Origin: JAFTYO01 sp045611785
GTDB lineage: Bacteria > Pseudomonadota > Alphaproteobacteria > RF32 > CAG-239
NCBI GenBank assembly: GCA_045611785.1
Contig: JAZKXV010000027.1
Location: 1-20,689 of the forward strand
Length of the DNA stretch: 20,689 nt
Direction: 5' to 3'
Below the pieces are notes generated by a model. That model did no database searches and was not told the DNA's origin. It worked only from the letters and a program-made list of their open reading frames with translations. Of the stretch, positions 6,176 to 13,012 are shown one piece after another (positions within the stretch are counted from its first letter, which is position 1; each line of letters opens with the position of its first letter). The translations under genes and the position numbers were made by a program.

Positions 6176-6793
6176 TTATATCTGATTTAACCAATCTGAG
6201 ATTTTGCTATCAACTGCGTTGTTATACTTTTTGCCAACATTATTAAATTGGTTACCTTCAAGAATGTTTGCATTTTTTGCCATTTTCTTAAAATCTTCAA
6301 AAAATGAGCCATAATTGCTGCCTTGAGTTGAAAAAGGAACAACGTTTTTGTTTCTAAAATCGGCTTTTTGTAAAAACGACAACCCTGGAGTTGCCATTGT
6401 ATACCACCAAACCGGAAAACCCACAAATATGGTGTCATATTTTAAAAAGTCCGGCATCTTATTTTCAATTTTAGGATATTTTTTTGTATTTAGCTGTTTT
6501 TTTATTTCAATGTAAAACGATAATCCTAATTTTGCTTGTTCAAATGTTTTAATTTCAAATAAATCGGCATTTGTTTTTTTTGCAATATTCTCAGCAATTT
6601 GTTTTGTATTTCCGCTTAAAGAATAATATACAACCAACACCTTTCCTAAGTCGTTTTTATAAACAATATTATCAGTTGCATATGGTTTTAATTCTTTTTT
6701 ATTTCTTTTTGATACACGATATAAATGGAAAGATCCTATAAATAAGCTAACTATAAAAACTATCAAAGTAAAATTAACAATGTAGCTAAACAT
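6176..6793 (-). CDS. membrane-anchored flavodoxin family protein
   Basis: This is an electron-transfer flavoprotein of the flavodoxin fold, closest by pattern to the flavodoxin_4 group, with 205 residues. Residues 5-24 form one hydrophobic segment, followed by a basic stretch (RVSKRNKKELK), so the protein is probably anchored with the flavodoxin domain on the cytosolic side. The FMN phosphate loop is visible at 56-63 (YYSLSGNT), followed by the usual helix KQIAENIAKKT. DTIFVGFPVWWYTMATP gives the second flavin loop with a stacking Trp, and PFSTQGSNYGSFFED gives the third. The redox partner is unknown. A good Shine-Dalgarno (AGGAGA) precedes the ATG. Its start lies just beyond the dnaK terminator, and no separate promoter is clear. 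Confidence 0.9.
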   Translation of the reverse strand: MFSYIVNFTLIVFIVSLFIGSFHLYRVSKRNKKELKPYATDNIVYKNDLGKVLVVYYSLSGNTKQIAENIAKKTNADLFEIKTFEQAKLGLSFYIEIKKQLNTKKYPKIENKMPDFLKYDTIFVGFPVWWYTMATPGLSFLQKADFRNKNVVPFSTQGSNYGSFFEDFKKMAKNANILEGNQFNNVGKKYNNAVDSKISDWLNQI

Positions 6794-6807
6794 GATATCT
6801 CCTGTTA

Positions 6808-6848
6808 TAAAAAACTCTCCCTTAAATGTACAAAATTTTAAGGGAGAG
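6808..6848 (-). terminator. dnaK terminator
   Basis: A 12-bp perfect stem, CTCTCCCTTAAA/TTTAAGGGAGAG (6815-6826, 6837-6848), with a 10-base loop. On the minus strand it is followed by TTTTTTAT. It lies 19 bases past the dnaK stop. Confidence 0.92.
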
Positions 6849-6866
6849 CATTGTTGTTAAAATAAA

Positions 6867-8762
6867 TTATTTAACTTCTTCGTAATCAGCATCTACAACT
6901 TTTTCATCAGTTCCGGTTGTGTTTGCTCCAGAAGTTGCATCTGCGCCTGCATCAGCAGCTTGAGCCTTATACATAGCCTCACCTAATTTTAATGAAGCTT
7001 GCATTAAAGCATCGCTTTTTTCTTTGATAGCTGCAGTATCTGAACCATCTAATGCTGTTTTCAATGCTTCAATAGCATTTTCAATTGCAGATTTATCAGC
7101 GGCAGAAATCTTATCAGAATTTTCTTTTAATGTTTTTTCAGTTGAGTGCATCAATGCTTCTGCCTGATTTCTGGTTTCAACTTCTTCTTTTTTCTTCTTA
7201 TCTGCTTCTGCATTTGCTTCAGCATCTTTAACCATCTTTTCGATATCAGCATCTGACAAACCACCTGAAGCTTGAATTCTGATTACTTGTTCTTTATTTG
7301 TTGCTTTATCTTTTGCAGAAACGTTTACAATACCGTTAGCATCAATATCAAAAGCAACTTCAATTTGAGGCATACCACGTGGTGCCGGTGGAATACCAAC
7401 TAAGTCAAATTGTCCTAAAAGTTTGTTGTGAGCAGCAATTTCACGTTCACCTTGGAACACCCTGATTGTAACAGCTGTTTGGCCATCTTCAGCTGTTGAG
7501 AATACTTGTGATTTACGAGTAGGAATTGTTGTATTTCTATCAATCAAACGAGTAAACACACCACCTAATGTTTCAATACCTAAAGAAAGTGGTGTAACGT
7601 CTAACAACAACACATCTTTAACATCACCCATTAAAACACCACCTTGAATTGCGGCACCTACGGCAACAACTTCATCAGGGTTAACACCTTTGTGTGGTTC
7701 TTTTCCAAAAATTTCTTTAACTTTTTCTTGTACTTTTGGCATACGTGTCATACCGCCAACCAAAATAACTTCGCTAATTTCACTTGCGCTTAATCCTGCA
7801 TCAGATAATGCTTTACGGCAAGGTTCAACAGTGCGGTCAATTAAATCATCAACCAAAGATTCTAATTTTGCACGTGTCATTTTAATATTTAAGTGTTTAG
7901 GACCTGTAGCATCAGCTGTAATGAATGGCAAGTTAACATCAGTTTGAGTTGCTGATGACAATTCGATTTTTGCTTTTTCAGCGGCTTCTTTTAAGCGTTG
8001 TAAAGCTAATCTGTCATTTTTCAAATCAATGCCGGATTCTTTTTTAAATTCATCTGCTAAAAAGTTAACTATTCTTTGGTCAAAGTCTTCACCACCTAAG
8101 AATGTATCACCGTTTGTAGATTTCACTTCAAATACACCATCACCAATTTCCAATATAGAAATATCGAATGTACCACCACCAAGGTCATATACAGCAATTG
8201 TGCCTGATGCTTTTTTATCCATACCATAAGCAAGTGCAGCAGCTGTTGGCTCATTGATAATACGTAACACGACTAAACCGGCAATTTTACCGGCATCTTT
8301 TGTAGCTTAACGTTGAGAATCGTTAAAGTATGCAGGAACAGTAATAACAGCTTTTTCAACTTTTTCACCTAAATAGCTTTCTGCATATTCTTTGATTTTT
8401 TGCAATACAATTGCTGAAACTTGTGATGGAGCATATTTTTCTCCTTTAACTTCAACCCAAGCATCACCATTATCACCTTGAATAATTTTAAAAGGTGCTG
8501 TTGCTTTATCTTTTTGAACTTCAGCAGAGTCAAAACGACGACCGATTAAACGTTTAATTGCAAACAATGTGTTTTCAGGGTTTGTAACAGCTTGACGTTT
8601 TGCTGCTGCACCAACTAAGCGTTCAGCATCTGTAAAAGCAATCATGGAAGGAGTTGTACGTGCACCTTCAGAGTTTTCTAAAACTTTAGCTTCACCACCA
8701 TCCATTACTGCAAAACAAGAGTTTGTTGTTCCTAAGTCAATACCAATAACTTTATTACTCAT
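6867..8762 (-). pseudogene. dnaK: dnaK (Hsp70 chaperone) interrupted by one in-frame TAA
   Basis: The ATP-driven chaperone frame spans 632 codons including the stop (631 residues if read through), the usual DnaK length. Visible are GIDLGTTNSC near the N-terminus, DLGGGTFD at 193-200, the VGGMTRMP adenosine motif, the interdomain linker DVKDVLLLDV at 380-389, a helical lid, and the DADYEEVK end. Codon 152 (8309-8307) is TAA where the family has Gln in DSQRQATKDAG. Frame is kept on both sides, so this is a nonsense change, not a frameshift. Nearby codon 164 is Val where the family usually has Glu (AGLEVLRI). No other decay is visible. As written, the products are a 151-residue fragment and a headless remainder. 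AAGGA lies before the ATG. No dnaJ follows. A sequencing or assembly error is a serious alternative to a real loss. Confidence 0.93.
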
Positions 8763-8810
8763 TATATTAAATCCTTATTTTTTTAATATTTAAACCTTTT
8801 CTAAAAAGTT

Positions 8811-8839
8811 ATATAGGTAGCAGTTTTTATTTAAGCAAG
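8811..8839 (-). promoter_or_regulatory. heat-shock (RpoH-type) promoter of dnaK
   Basis: On the minus strand: CTTG (8836-8839), 18 bases, CCTATAT (8811-8817). This fits the alphaproteobacterial RpoH pattern CTTG-N17/18-CYTATNT as I recall it, and sits about 50 bases before the dnaK ATG. Confidence 0.6.
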
Positions 8840-8872
8840 AGGTAAAAGCATTTTTTTGAAAAATATTTACAA

Positions 8873-8905
8873 AAAAATCCCTGTTATGTGTTAACAGGGA
8901 TTTTT
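8873..8905. terminator. terminator after the 8910-9443 gene
   Basis: A 14-bp stem, AAAAATCCCTGTTA/TAACAGGGATTTTT, with a 5-base loop and symmetric A/T flanks. It lies directly after the stop at 8910 on the minus strand and isolates dnaK from the upstream gene. Confidence 0.92.
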
Positions 8906-8909
8906 GATT

Positions 8910-9443
8910 TTAGAAATCATAAAGTTTTCCGCCAACTTCTTGACACAACGGAAAATAATAAAAATATGCACTTAAAATTAATAAAGCGGCTACAGGAACA
9001 AACACTTTTTCAAAAGGAAAATGTGCGTGTCCGCCATTTTTTCTTTTCATCCATTGATAAAAATCTGATGAAAAAACCAACACAAGAGCACCAGATATTG
9101 TGCTAAATAAAAATGGATCTAAATATAAAAATCCAATTACTTCCGCATGATATTCTAATTTATTGATATACATAAACCCAATCATAGCAACGGATGCTAC
9201 CAATATGATAAAATCACGGCCCTTAAAGTGCCAATTTTTCTTATCAAACCATTTAATAGTCCAATATCCTAAAAGAACTAAAAAAGCACCTGCCCAAACA
9301 CCTACAACACTATCATCAACACCTAATTTACGTGCAAGTTCTAAAGATGCACCTACAGCAATTGTACAAACGGCACAAGCCGGATTTGCTAAGGCTGATT
9401 TGATAAATGCTAAACTTAAAAGTATAACCAAGCTAAATAACAT
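8910..9443 (-). CDS. small membrane protein with N-terminal CxxC motif
   Basis: The protein has 177 residues. An N-terminal signal or hydrophobic segment (1-19, ending in SALA) is followed by NPACAVCTIAVGASLELARK, with C23 and C26, then a conserved-looking LGVDDSVVGVWAG stretch. About four further hydrophobic segments lie near 44-62, 76-92, 103-123 and 145-163. The C-terminus contains another Cys (LCQEVGG). The CxxC just outside the membrane suggests a redox-active or metal/haem-related pair, but I cannot assign a function. Similar NPxCxVCT membrane proteins are known to me only as uncharacterised. An AAAGGAAA Shine-Dalgarno precedes the ATG. A weak promoter is possible at 9478-9505 (TTGATT, 16 bases, CATAAT, minus strand). 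Confidence 0.82.
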   Translation of the reverse strand: MLFSLVILLSLAFIKSALANPACAVCTIAVGASLELARKLGVDDSVVGVWAGAFLVLLGYWTIKWFDKKNWHFKGRDFIILVASVAMIGFMYINKLEYHAEVIGFLYLDPFLFSTISGALVLVFSSDFYQWMKRKNGGHAHFPFEKVFVPVAALLILSAYFYYFPLCQEVGGKLYDF

Positions 9444-9539
9444 TATTGTTTCCTTTACATATGTGAATCTATGCTCAATTATGTTTATTATAAAATGAAA
9501 ATCAATAAATTATTTTAACTTATTGGATAATATTATTAA

Positions 9540-9789
9540 TTAAAAATTGTATAGGTAGCACTTTTCAGGATCCAAAATTATAGCTGTTGCTTTCCAATAC
9601 CATTCGATACCATTGCCTTTAAATGTTTCATTTATCTAATGTCTGTCTTCATAAATTGCACCAAAGGCTGCTTTACCATCATCCAAAACTTTCATTTGTA
9701 TATGAATTAAGTCATTTTAAGCCAAAAGAGATCCATCAGGTCTATATTCTGTATATTCATGCCCTTTATAATCAATAGCGCTACACATT
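9540..9789 (-). pseudogene. decayed gene remnant with two in-frame stops
   Basis: Reading minus from an ATG at 9788-9786, the frame gives MCSAIDYKGHEYTEYRPDGS, then TAA (9719-9717), then NDLIHIQMKVLDDGKAAFGA and a short stretch to TAG (9638-9636), then INETFKGNGIEWYWKATAII to a final TAA (9542-9540). The composition of all three parts is that of a real protein and they share one frame, which suggests a single former gene of at least 82 residues. The frame is open a little further upstream (to about 9820, LYTTTQSFVK, like the end of a signal peptide) until it meets the terminator of the neighbouring gene, so its 5' part appears lost. No Shine-Dalgarno sequence is present. I do not recognise the family. 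Alternatives: chance open reading, or sequencing errors at both stops. Confidence 0.55.
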
Positions 9790-9822
9790 TTGACAAAGCT
9801 CTGCGTTGTAGTGTATAAATCT

Positions 9823-9857
9823 AAAAAGCTCCGGTTTTTATTCCGGAGCTTTTTTTT
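9823..9857. terminator. terminator abutting the stop of the 9856 gene
   Basis: A 12-bp stem, AAAAAGCTCCGG/CCGGAGCTTTTT, with an 8-base loop. The TAA stop (9858-9856) lies within its A/T flank on the minus strand. Confidence 0.92.
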
Positions 9858-10230
9858 AATTGTATTCTCTGCTTTTGGGCTGAACTTTTACATCATCAGT
9901 AAACATTCTGAAGTCACGTTTAAAATCTGTAATTCCGCCCATTCCTTGTTCCTTGTATGCTTTAGCGGTTAAATATATATAATCATCAGCAAACATATAA
10001 GCGCCATGGCTTGCATTAAAACTTGCTTTTGCAGCACGCATTGTTGCAACACTATCTTGTTCTGTAACTTGTTGCATAACTTTTGCAAAATTAATTTTTT
10101 CAGTAGGAAAAGGGTTTACTTTCTCTAAGGTAGAACGAAGGAGAGTAAACATTTTTTCCTTATCGTTTTTAGCCGAGTTTAACACTTCTAAAAACTGTTG
10201 GCCTAAAGTTTTATTTTGCATGGTCATCAT
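9856..10230 (-). CDS. small orphan protein, 124 aa
   Basis: The protein starts MMTMQNKTLGQQFLEVLNSA and looks mainly helical. A C-terminal part reads AYMFADDYIYLTAKAYKEQG and DFKRDFRMFTDDVKVQPKSR. It is soluble with no signal peptide, and I recognise no family. The frame is open further upstream to a GTG at 10278, but that codon lies next to the -10 element. AAAGGAG lies eight bases before the ATG pair at 10230/10227, so I take 10230. The gene is monocistronic, with a promoter at 10269-10297 and a terminator that starts at its stop codon. Unlike the orphans in the first 6 kb, it has a normal Shine-Dalgarno sequence and no Cys. Confidence 0.8.
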   Translation of the reverse strand: MMTMQNKTLGQQFLEVLNSAKNDKEKMFTLLRSTLEKVNPFPTEKINFAKVMQQVTEQDSVATMRAAKASFNASHGAYMFADDYIYLTAKAYKEQGMGGITDFKRDFRMFTDDVKVQPKSREYN

Positions 10231-10268
10231 CGGATTTTCTCCTTTCGTCATAATTATATTATGCTTAT

Positions 10269-10297
10269 AATATATCACATCTTATAATGCAATGCAA
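10269..10297 (-). promoter_or_regulatory. promoter of the 9856 gene
   Basis: On the minus strand: TTGCAT (10292-10297), 17 bases, TATATT (10269-10274). It supports a start downstream of the GTG at 10278. Confidence 0.5.
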
Positions 10298-10327
10298 CTA
10301 TTTTGTAACAAAAATGTAACAACAAAT

Positions 10328-11221
10328 TTAGTATTTTCTGTTAATTATAAAATCCGCTAAACTTTGTAAATTTTGCGCCTTATCATTAAAAATTGATACA
10401 ATATCTTTAGCCTCATCAATAAGCGTTCTAGCCATAATCTTAGCTTTATCAATTCCATAACATCCGACAAAAGTTAACTTGTTCTGTTCTTTATCTTTCT
10501 TTAGTGTTTTACCTACAATTTCTTGAGATCCTTCAACATCTAAAATGTCATCTGCTATTTGAAAAGCTATTCCTATTTTACGAGAATAATCAACTAACGA
10601 TTTTCGTGACAATGCATCAGCATGTCCTATTACAGCTCCTGCCTCACAAGCATATTTTAAAAGGCATCCTGTTTTCATTTCTTCAATATGTTTTATAATT
10701 AATTCAGGATTTTCAATGTTTACAATCTTCTCTGCTGACAAATCTAACATTTGTCCTGCAATCATTCCATCTATTGCTCCAGCATTTTTTGAAAGCATTT
10801 GCATTAATTCTATTTTTATTTTATCCTCATATGGTGCTGTTGATAAAATTTCAAAAGCGTATGTTAATAAACCATCTCCAGCTAAAATAGCTGTTGCTTC
10901 ATCAAATTGTTTATGGCAAGTAGGTTTACCTCTTCTTAAATCGTCATTATCCATAGCTGGCAAATCATCATGAATAAGTGAATATGAATGCAACATTTCT
11001 AATGATGCTGCTGCATAAAAACTTTCATCAAACCCAACCCCAAATATATTAGCACATTCAAAAACCAAAAAAGGACGAAGACGTTTACCACCATTAGTTA
11101 CAGAATATTCCATAGCTTCAACAACTTGTCGCTCTAGCCCCTCTGTTTTTATAAAAAGTGGTTTAATTTGTTGATTAAATTTTTCTGAATATTCTTTAAT
11201 ATTTTTTACAATATCAGTCAT
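10328..11221 (-). CDS. ispA: farnesyl diphosphate synthase (polyprenyl synthetase)
   Basis: It condenses dimethylallyl and geranyl diphosphate with isopentenyl diphosphate to make farnesyl diphosphate, the precursor of undecaprenyl carriers and quinone tails. The 297-residue length fits IspA. Seen: GGKRLRP at 44-50, the first Asp-rich motif DDLPAMDNDD at 85-94 followed by RRGKPTCH, the second motif DDILD at 224-228, and QIADD before it. The two-residue insertion in the first motif (DDxxxxD) is typical of bacterial short-chain synthases. The start ATG abuts the TAA of xseB. The xseB-ispA order is common in proteobacteria, usually followed by dxs, which is absent here. No terminator is clear after the stop. 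Confidence 0.95.
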   Translation of the reverse strand: MTDIVKNIKEYSEKFNQQIKPLFIKTEGLERQVVEAMEYSVTNGGKRLRPFLVFECANIFGVGFDESFYAAASLEMLHSYSLIHDDLPAMDNDDLRRGKPTCHKQFDEATAILAGDGLLTYAFEILSTAPYEDKIKIELMQMLSKNAGAIDGMIAGQMLDLSAEKIVNIENPELIIKHIEEMKTGCLLKYACEAGAVIGHADALSRKSLVDYSRKIGIAFQIADDILDVEGSQEIVGKTLKKDKEQNKLTFVGCYGIDKAKIMARTLIDEAKDIVSIFNDKAQNLQSLADFIINRKY

Positions 11222-11464
11222 TTATTCTTCTATTCTATCTAATGGGCTTAAAGTTAAATCGCCATTTGGTGTTTTTTCTATTTTTTCAATTTTTAATTGT
11301 GCAGCATGTAGTTTTTCTTCACAAAACTTTTTTAATGCAACTGCTGTTTCATAAGCTTCAACAGCGTCATCTAGCTTTATCTTTCCACCTTCTAAATCTT
11401 TAACCAAATTTTCTAATTGAACTAAAGCTTCTTCAAAACTCAATTTATCAGTATTTATTTTCAT
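11222..11464 (-). CDS. xseB: exonuclease VII small subunit
   Basis: XseB partners the catalytic XseA subunit in degrading single-stranded DNA in both directions. The 80-residue helical protein shows the family pattern: LSFEEALVQLENLVKDLEGG, then LDDAVEAYETAVALKKFCEE, then KLHAAQLKIEKI. I chose the second ATG (11464) because AAAGGAG lies six bases before it, whereas the ATG at 11470 directly touches that site. A promoter with TATAAT (11485-11490), TGA before it and TTGATA (11506-11511, 15-base spacer) lies upstream. It is the first gene of the xseB-ispA pair. xseA is not in the window. Confidence 0.93.
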   Translation of the reverse strand: MKINTDKLSFEEALVQLENLVKDLEGGKIKLDDAVEAYETAVALKKFCEEKLHAAQLKIEKIEKTPNGDLTLSPLDRIEE

Positions 11465-11484
11465 AACCATCTCCTTTTTTGTAG

Positions 11485-11511
11485 ATTATATCATCAATTT
11501 TGCAATATCAA
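11485..11511 (-). promoter_or_regulatory. xseB-ispA promoter
   Basis: Extended -10 TGA-TATAAT with TATAAT at 11485-11490 and TTGATA at 11506-11511 on the minus strand. The spacer is short (15), but the perfect extended -10 compensates. Confidence 0.55.
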
Positions 11512-11629
11512 CTCTTTCTTACATATTGTGTATTGATTTTTAGCTTCAAGTATATATAGCATTTTGCTTTAGCTCCTATGTTATTTTATGTTTTTTCCAT
11601 TAAATTTAAGCATATTTAAGGAGAATTTC

Positions 11630-11893
11630 ATGAACAACAAAGATAAAAACAATGTATCAATATTAAAAGCACTTGCAAATTATAACCGACTAAAAATCTT
11701 GAAATTGTTATATACCCATGAACTCAATGTCGGACAACTTGAAAATATGATAAGCTTAAGTCAATCGGCTTTGTCACAACATTTAGCAATTTTAAGGAAA
11801 ACTAAAATTGTAAAAACAAGACGTGTTGCACAAACCATATTTTACAAAATTGATAACATTCTTGTATGCCGAATTTTAAAATTGCTTGATTAG
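11630..11893 (+). CDS. ArsR-family transcriptional regulator
   Basis: This is a winged helix-turn-helix DNA-binding protein of 87 residues, close to the minimal size for the family. Seen: ILKALANYNRLKILKLLYTH (first helices), LNVGQLENMISLSQSALSQHLAILRKTKIV (helix-turn-helix with the SQSALSQHL recognition helix), and KTRRVAQTIFYKI (wing). The ELxVxDL-type metal-binding Cys motif of ArsR/SmtB sensors is absent, so the signal is unlikely to be a metal bound at that site. The ATG at 11630 follows AAGGAG; an upstream in-frame ATG at 11588 has none. The flavin reductase-like gene begins 51 bases downstream on the same strand and is its most likely target and operon partner. Confidence 0.88.
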   Translation: MNNKDKNNVSILKALANYNRLKILKLLYTHELNVGQLENMISLSQSALSQHLAILRKTKIVKTRRVAQTIFYKIDNILVCRILKLLD

Positions 11894-11944
11894 AAATTAA
11901 ATTGCTTGTATATGTTTCTCATAATTTTTTATTGGAGAACTTTA

Positions 11945-12568
11945 ATGGCAAAAATAACTTGGCAACCGGGAACCATATTAGCACCTTTACCACCTGCATT
12001 AATTTCATCAGGTAGTGTAGAATCACCGAATGTTATGACAGCAGCTTGGACCGGAATAATTTGTTCTGACCCTGTATTAACATATGTTTCCATCAGACCA
12101 TCACGATACTCTCATGAAATTATTTCAAAAAACAAAGAATTTGTTATTAATGTTCCAAATCTCCCTTTAGCTAAAGCTACAGATTTTTGTGGGGTTAAGT
12201 CTGGTCGAGATATAAATAAATTTGAAGCATGTAACTTAACTGCTATTCCTTGTTCAAAAATCAACGCTCCACAAATTGAGGAAGCCCCCATTTCTTTAGA
12301 ATGTGAAGTTATCGACATTAAAAAATATGGTACTCACGATATGTTTCTGGCTAAGGTTTTAGCTGTAAATGTTGATGATAAATATTTAAATGAAAAAGGT
12401 GCTCTTAGCTTAGAAAAAGCAGGCTTACTTGCTTATGCACATGGTTTTTACTACACTTTAGGTCGCCAAATCGGTAAATTTGGTTTTTCAGTTGAAAAGA
12501 AAAAAACTATAAAAAAAAGAAATGCAAAATTAAATAATGATAAAAAAATTAAAAAAAATAATAAATAG
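11945..12568 (+). CDS. flavin reductase-like FMN-binding protein
   Basis: This is a 207-residue protein of the flavin reductase-like domain family. Typical stretches are a TILAPLPPALISSGS opening, NVMTAAWTGIICSDPVLTYV (flavin-binding strand region), SIRPSRYSHEII, FVINVPN, and DFCGVKSGRDINKF, which matches the FCG..SGRD.dKF pattern of the family. The C-terminus (YYTLGRQIGKFGFS) is followed by a very Lys/Asn-rich tail. The protein probably binds FMN; members range from NAD(P)H:flavin reductases to proteins without known partner, so the reaction is unassigned. The ATG at 11945 follows TGGAG. It lies behind the ArsR-type gene, probably in one transcript. Confidence 0.87.
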   Translation: MAKITWQPGTILAPLPPALISSGSVESPNVMTAAWTGIICSDPVLTYVSIRPSRYSHEIISKNKEFVINVPNLPLAKATDFCGVKSGRDINKFEACNLTAIPCSKINAPQIEEAPISLECEVIDIKKYGTHDMFLAKVLAVNVDDKYLNEKGALSLEKAGLLAYAHGFYYTLGRQIGKFGFSVEKKKTIKKRNAKLNNDKKIKKNNK

Positions 12569-12570
12569 TA

Positions 12571-12598
12571 TTGACAATTAAATTAAAATGTGTAAAAA
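12571..12598 (+). promoter_or_regulatory. tRNA-Arg promoter
   Basis: TTGACA (12571-12576) begins three bases after the preceding stop codon, with TAAAAA (12593-12598) after a 16-base spacer. The tRNA starts about 20 bases further on. The -10 is weak. Confidence 0.45.
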
Positions 12599-12617
12599 GG
12601 CTTGTTGTAAGCATAAT

Positions 12618-12694
12618 GCGCTCTTAGCTCAGCAGGATAGAGCAACAGCCTTCTAAGCTGTGGGTCAGACGTTCGAATCGTCTAGAGCGCGCCA
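12618..12694 (+). tRNA. tRNA-Arg (anticodon TCT)
   Basis: This 77-base cloverleaf reads AGA codons. The acceptor stem GCGCTCT/AGAGCGC (12618-12624, 12684-12690) is perfect, the discriminator is G and CCA is encoded (12692-12694). The D-arm contains AGCTCAGCAGGATAGAGC, the anticodon arm is ACAGC-CTTCTAA-GCTGT with TCT in the loop, and the T-arm contains GTTCGAATC. AGA should be a major arginine codon in a genome this AT-rich. Confidence 0.97.
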
Positions 12695-12698
12695 ATTC

Positions 12699-12723
12699 AA
12701 ACTCCCGCAAGGGAGTTTTTTTT
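12699..12723 (+). terminator. tRNA-Arg terminator
   Basis: Stem AACTCCC/GGGAGTT with loop GCAA (GNRA type), followed by eight T, directly behind the tRNA. Confidence 0.92.
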
Positions 12724-13012
12724 GGTGAAGTTCTACGACGGCCGAACGTGTTCGAAGTAGATAGTTGTTGAAAACGATCCATTTATGGCGATGTTTGAAA
12801 CTTACGACACAACTATTCAATCAAATCTCAAAAAAAGAGGAGTTGCTACTCCTCTTTTTAACCTTTAGCAAATAATATTATCTTTTGTTAAAGGATTTCT
12901 ATCTGCTGAATATAACCTTGTGGGTTCCTTGACCTATATGTTATCCTCATCAGATGACTAAAATATAATAACATAAAGCAATTGTACAAGTACACTAAAA
13001 CTATTTATTATA
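12724..13012. other. gene-free region with strong inverted repeats
   Basis: No convincing gene is seen. The first 110 bases are locally richer in G+C and can fold: TCTAC/GTAGA (12732-12736, 12757-12761) around a CGAACGTGTTCG palindrome, then an 8-bp helix ATAGTTGT/ACAACTAT (12761-12768, 12809-12816). A perfect 12-bp terminator follows (12832-12859), then an 11-bp hairpin with one G-U pair (12862-12872, 12884-12894). The rest, up to the lptB stop, is AT-rich, probably lptB 3'-untranslated sequence. Only very short open frames (under 30 codons) exist here, some with in-frame stops. Confidence 0.5.
12832..12859. terminator. bidirectional terminator, probably of the lptB operon
   Basis: A perfect 12-bp stem, AAAAAGAGGAGT/ACTCCTCTTTTT, with loop TGCT. 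On the minus strand it is followed by seven T and lies about 150 bases past lptB. On the plus strand it would end any transcript from the 12724 region. Confidence 0.88.

Noticed and set aside
6867..8762. Frameshift splitting dnaK
   Set aside because: The codons before and after the stop are in the same frame (12 sense codons link TAA to the GTG at 8270 and restore the family sequence), so it is a nonsense codon, not an indel.
8812..9560. Repeated TATAGGTAGCA at 8812-8822 and 9550-9560
   Set aside because: One copy is in the dnaK promoter and the other in the coding end of the remnant without a matching CTTG at the right distance; 11 bases can recur by chance.
8307..9719. Reassignment of TAA/TAG to glutamine in this genome
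   Set aside because: TAA ends most of the intact genes here, often directly beside a terminator or the next start codon, and TAG ends thyA and the flavin reductase gene. Reassignment would run proteins through those signals.
12742..12960. Short open frames (27-28 codons) in the region behind tRNA-Arg
   Set aside because: They are too short, have no ribosome site, and overlap terminator and hairpin sequence; some continue only through in-frame stops.
12618..13012. Integrated element using tRNA-Arg as attachment site
   Set aside because: No integrase and no second copy of the tRNA 3' end was found in the window.
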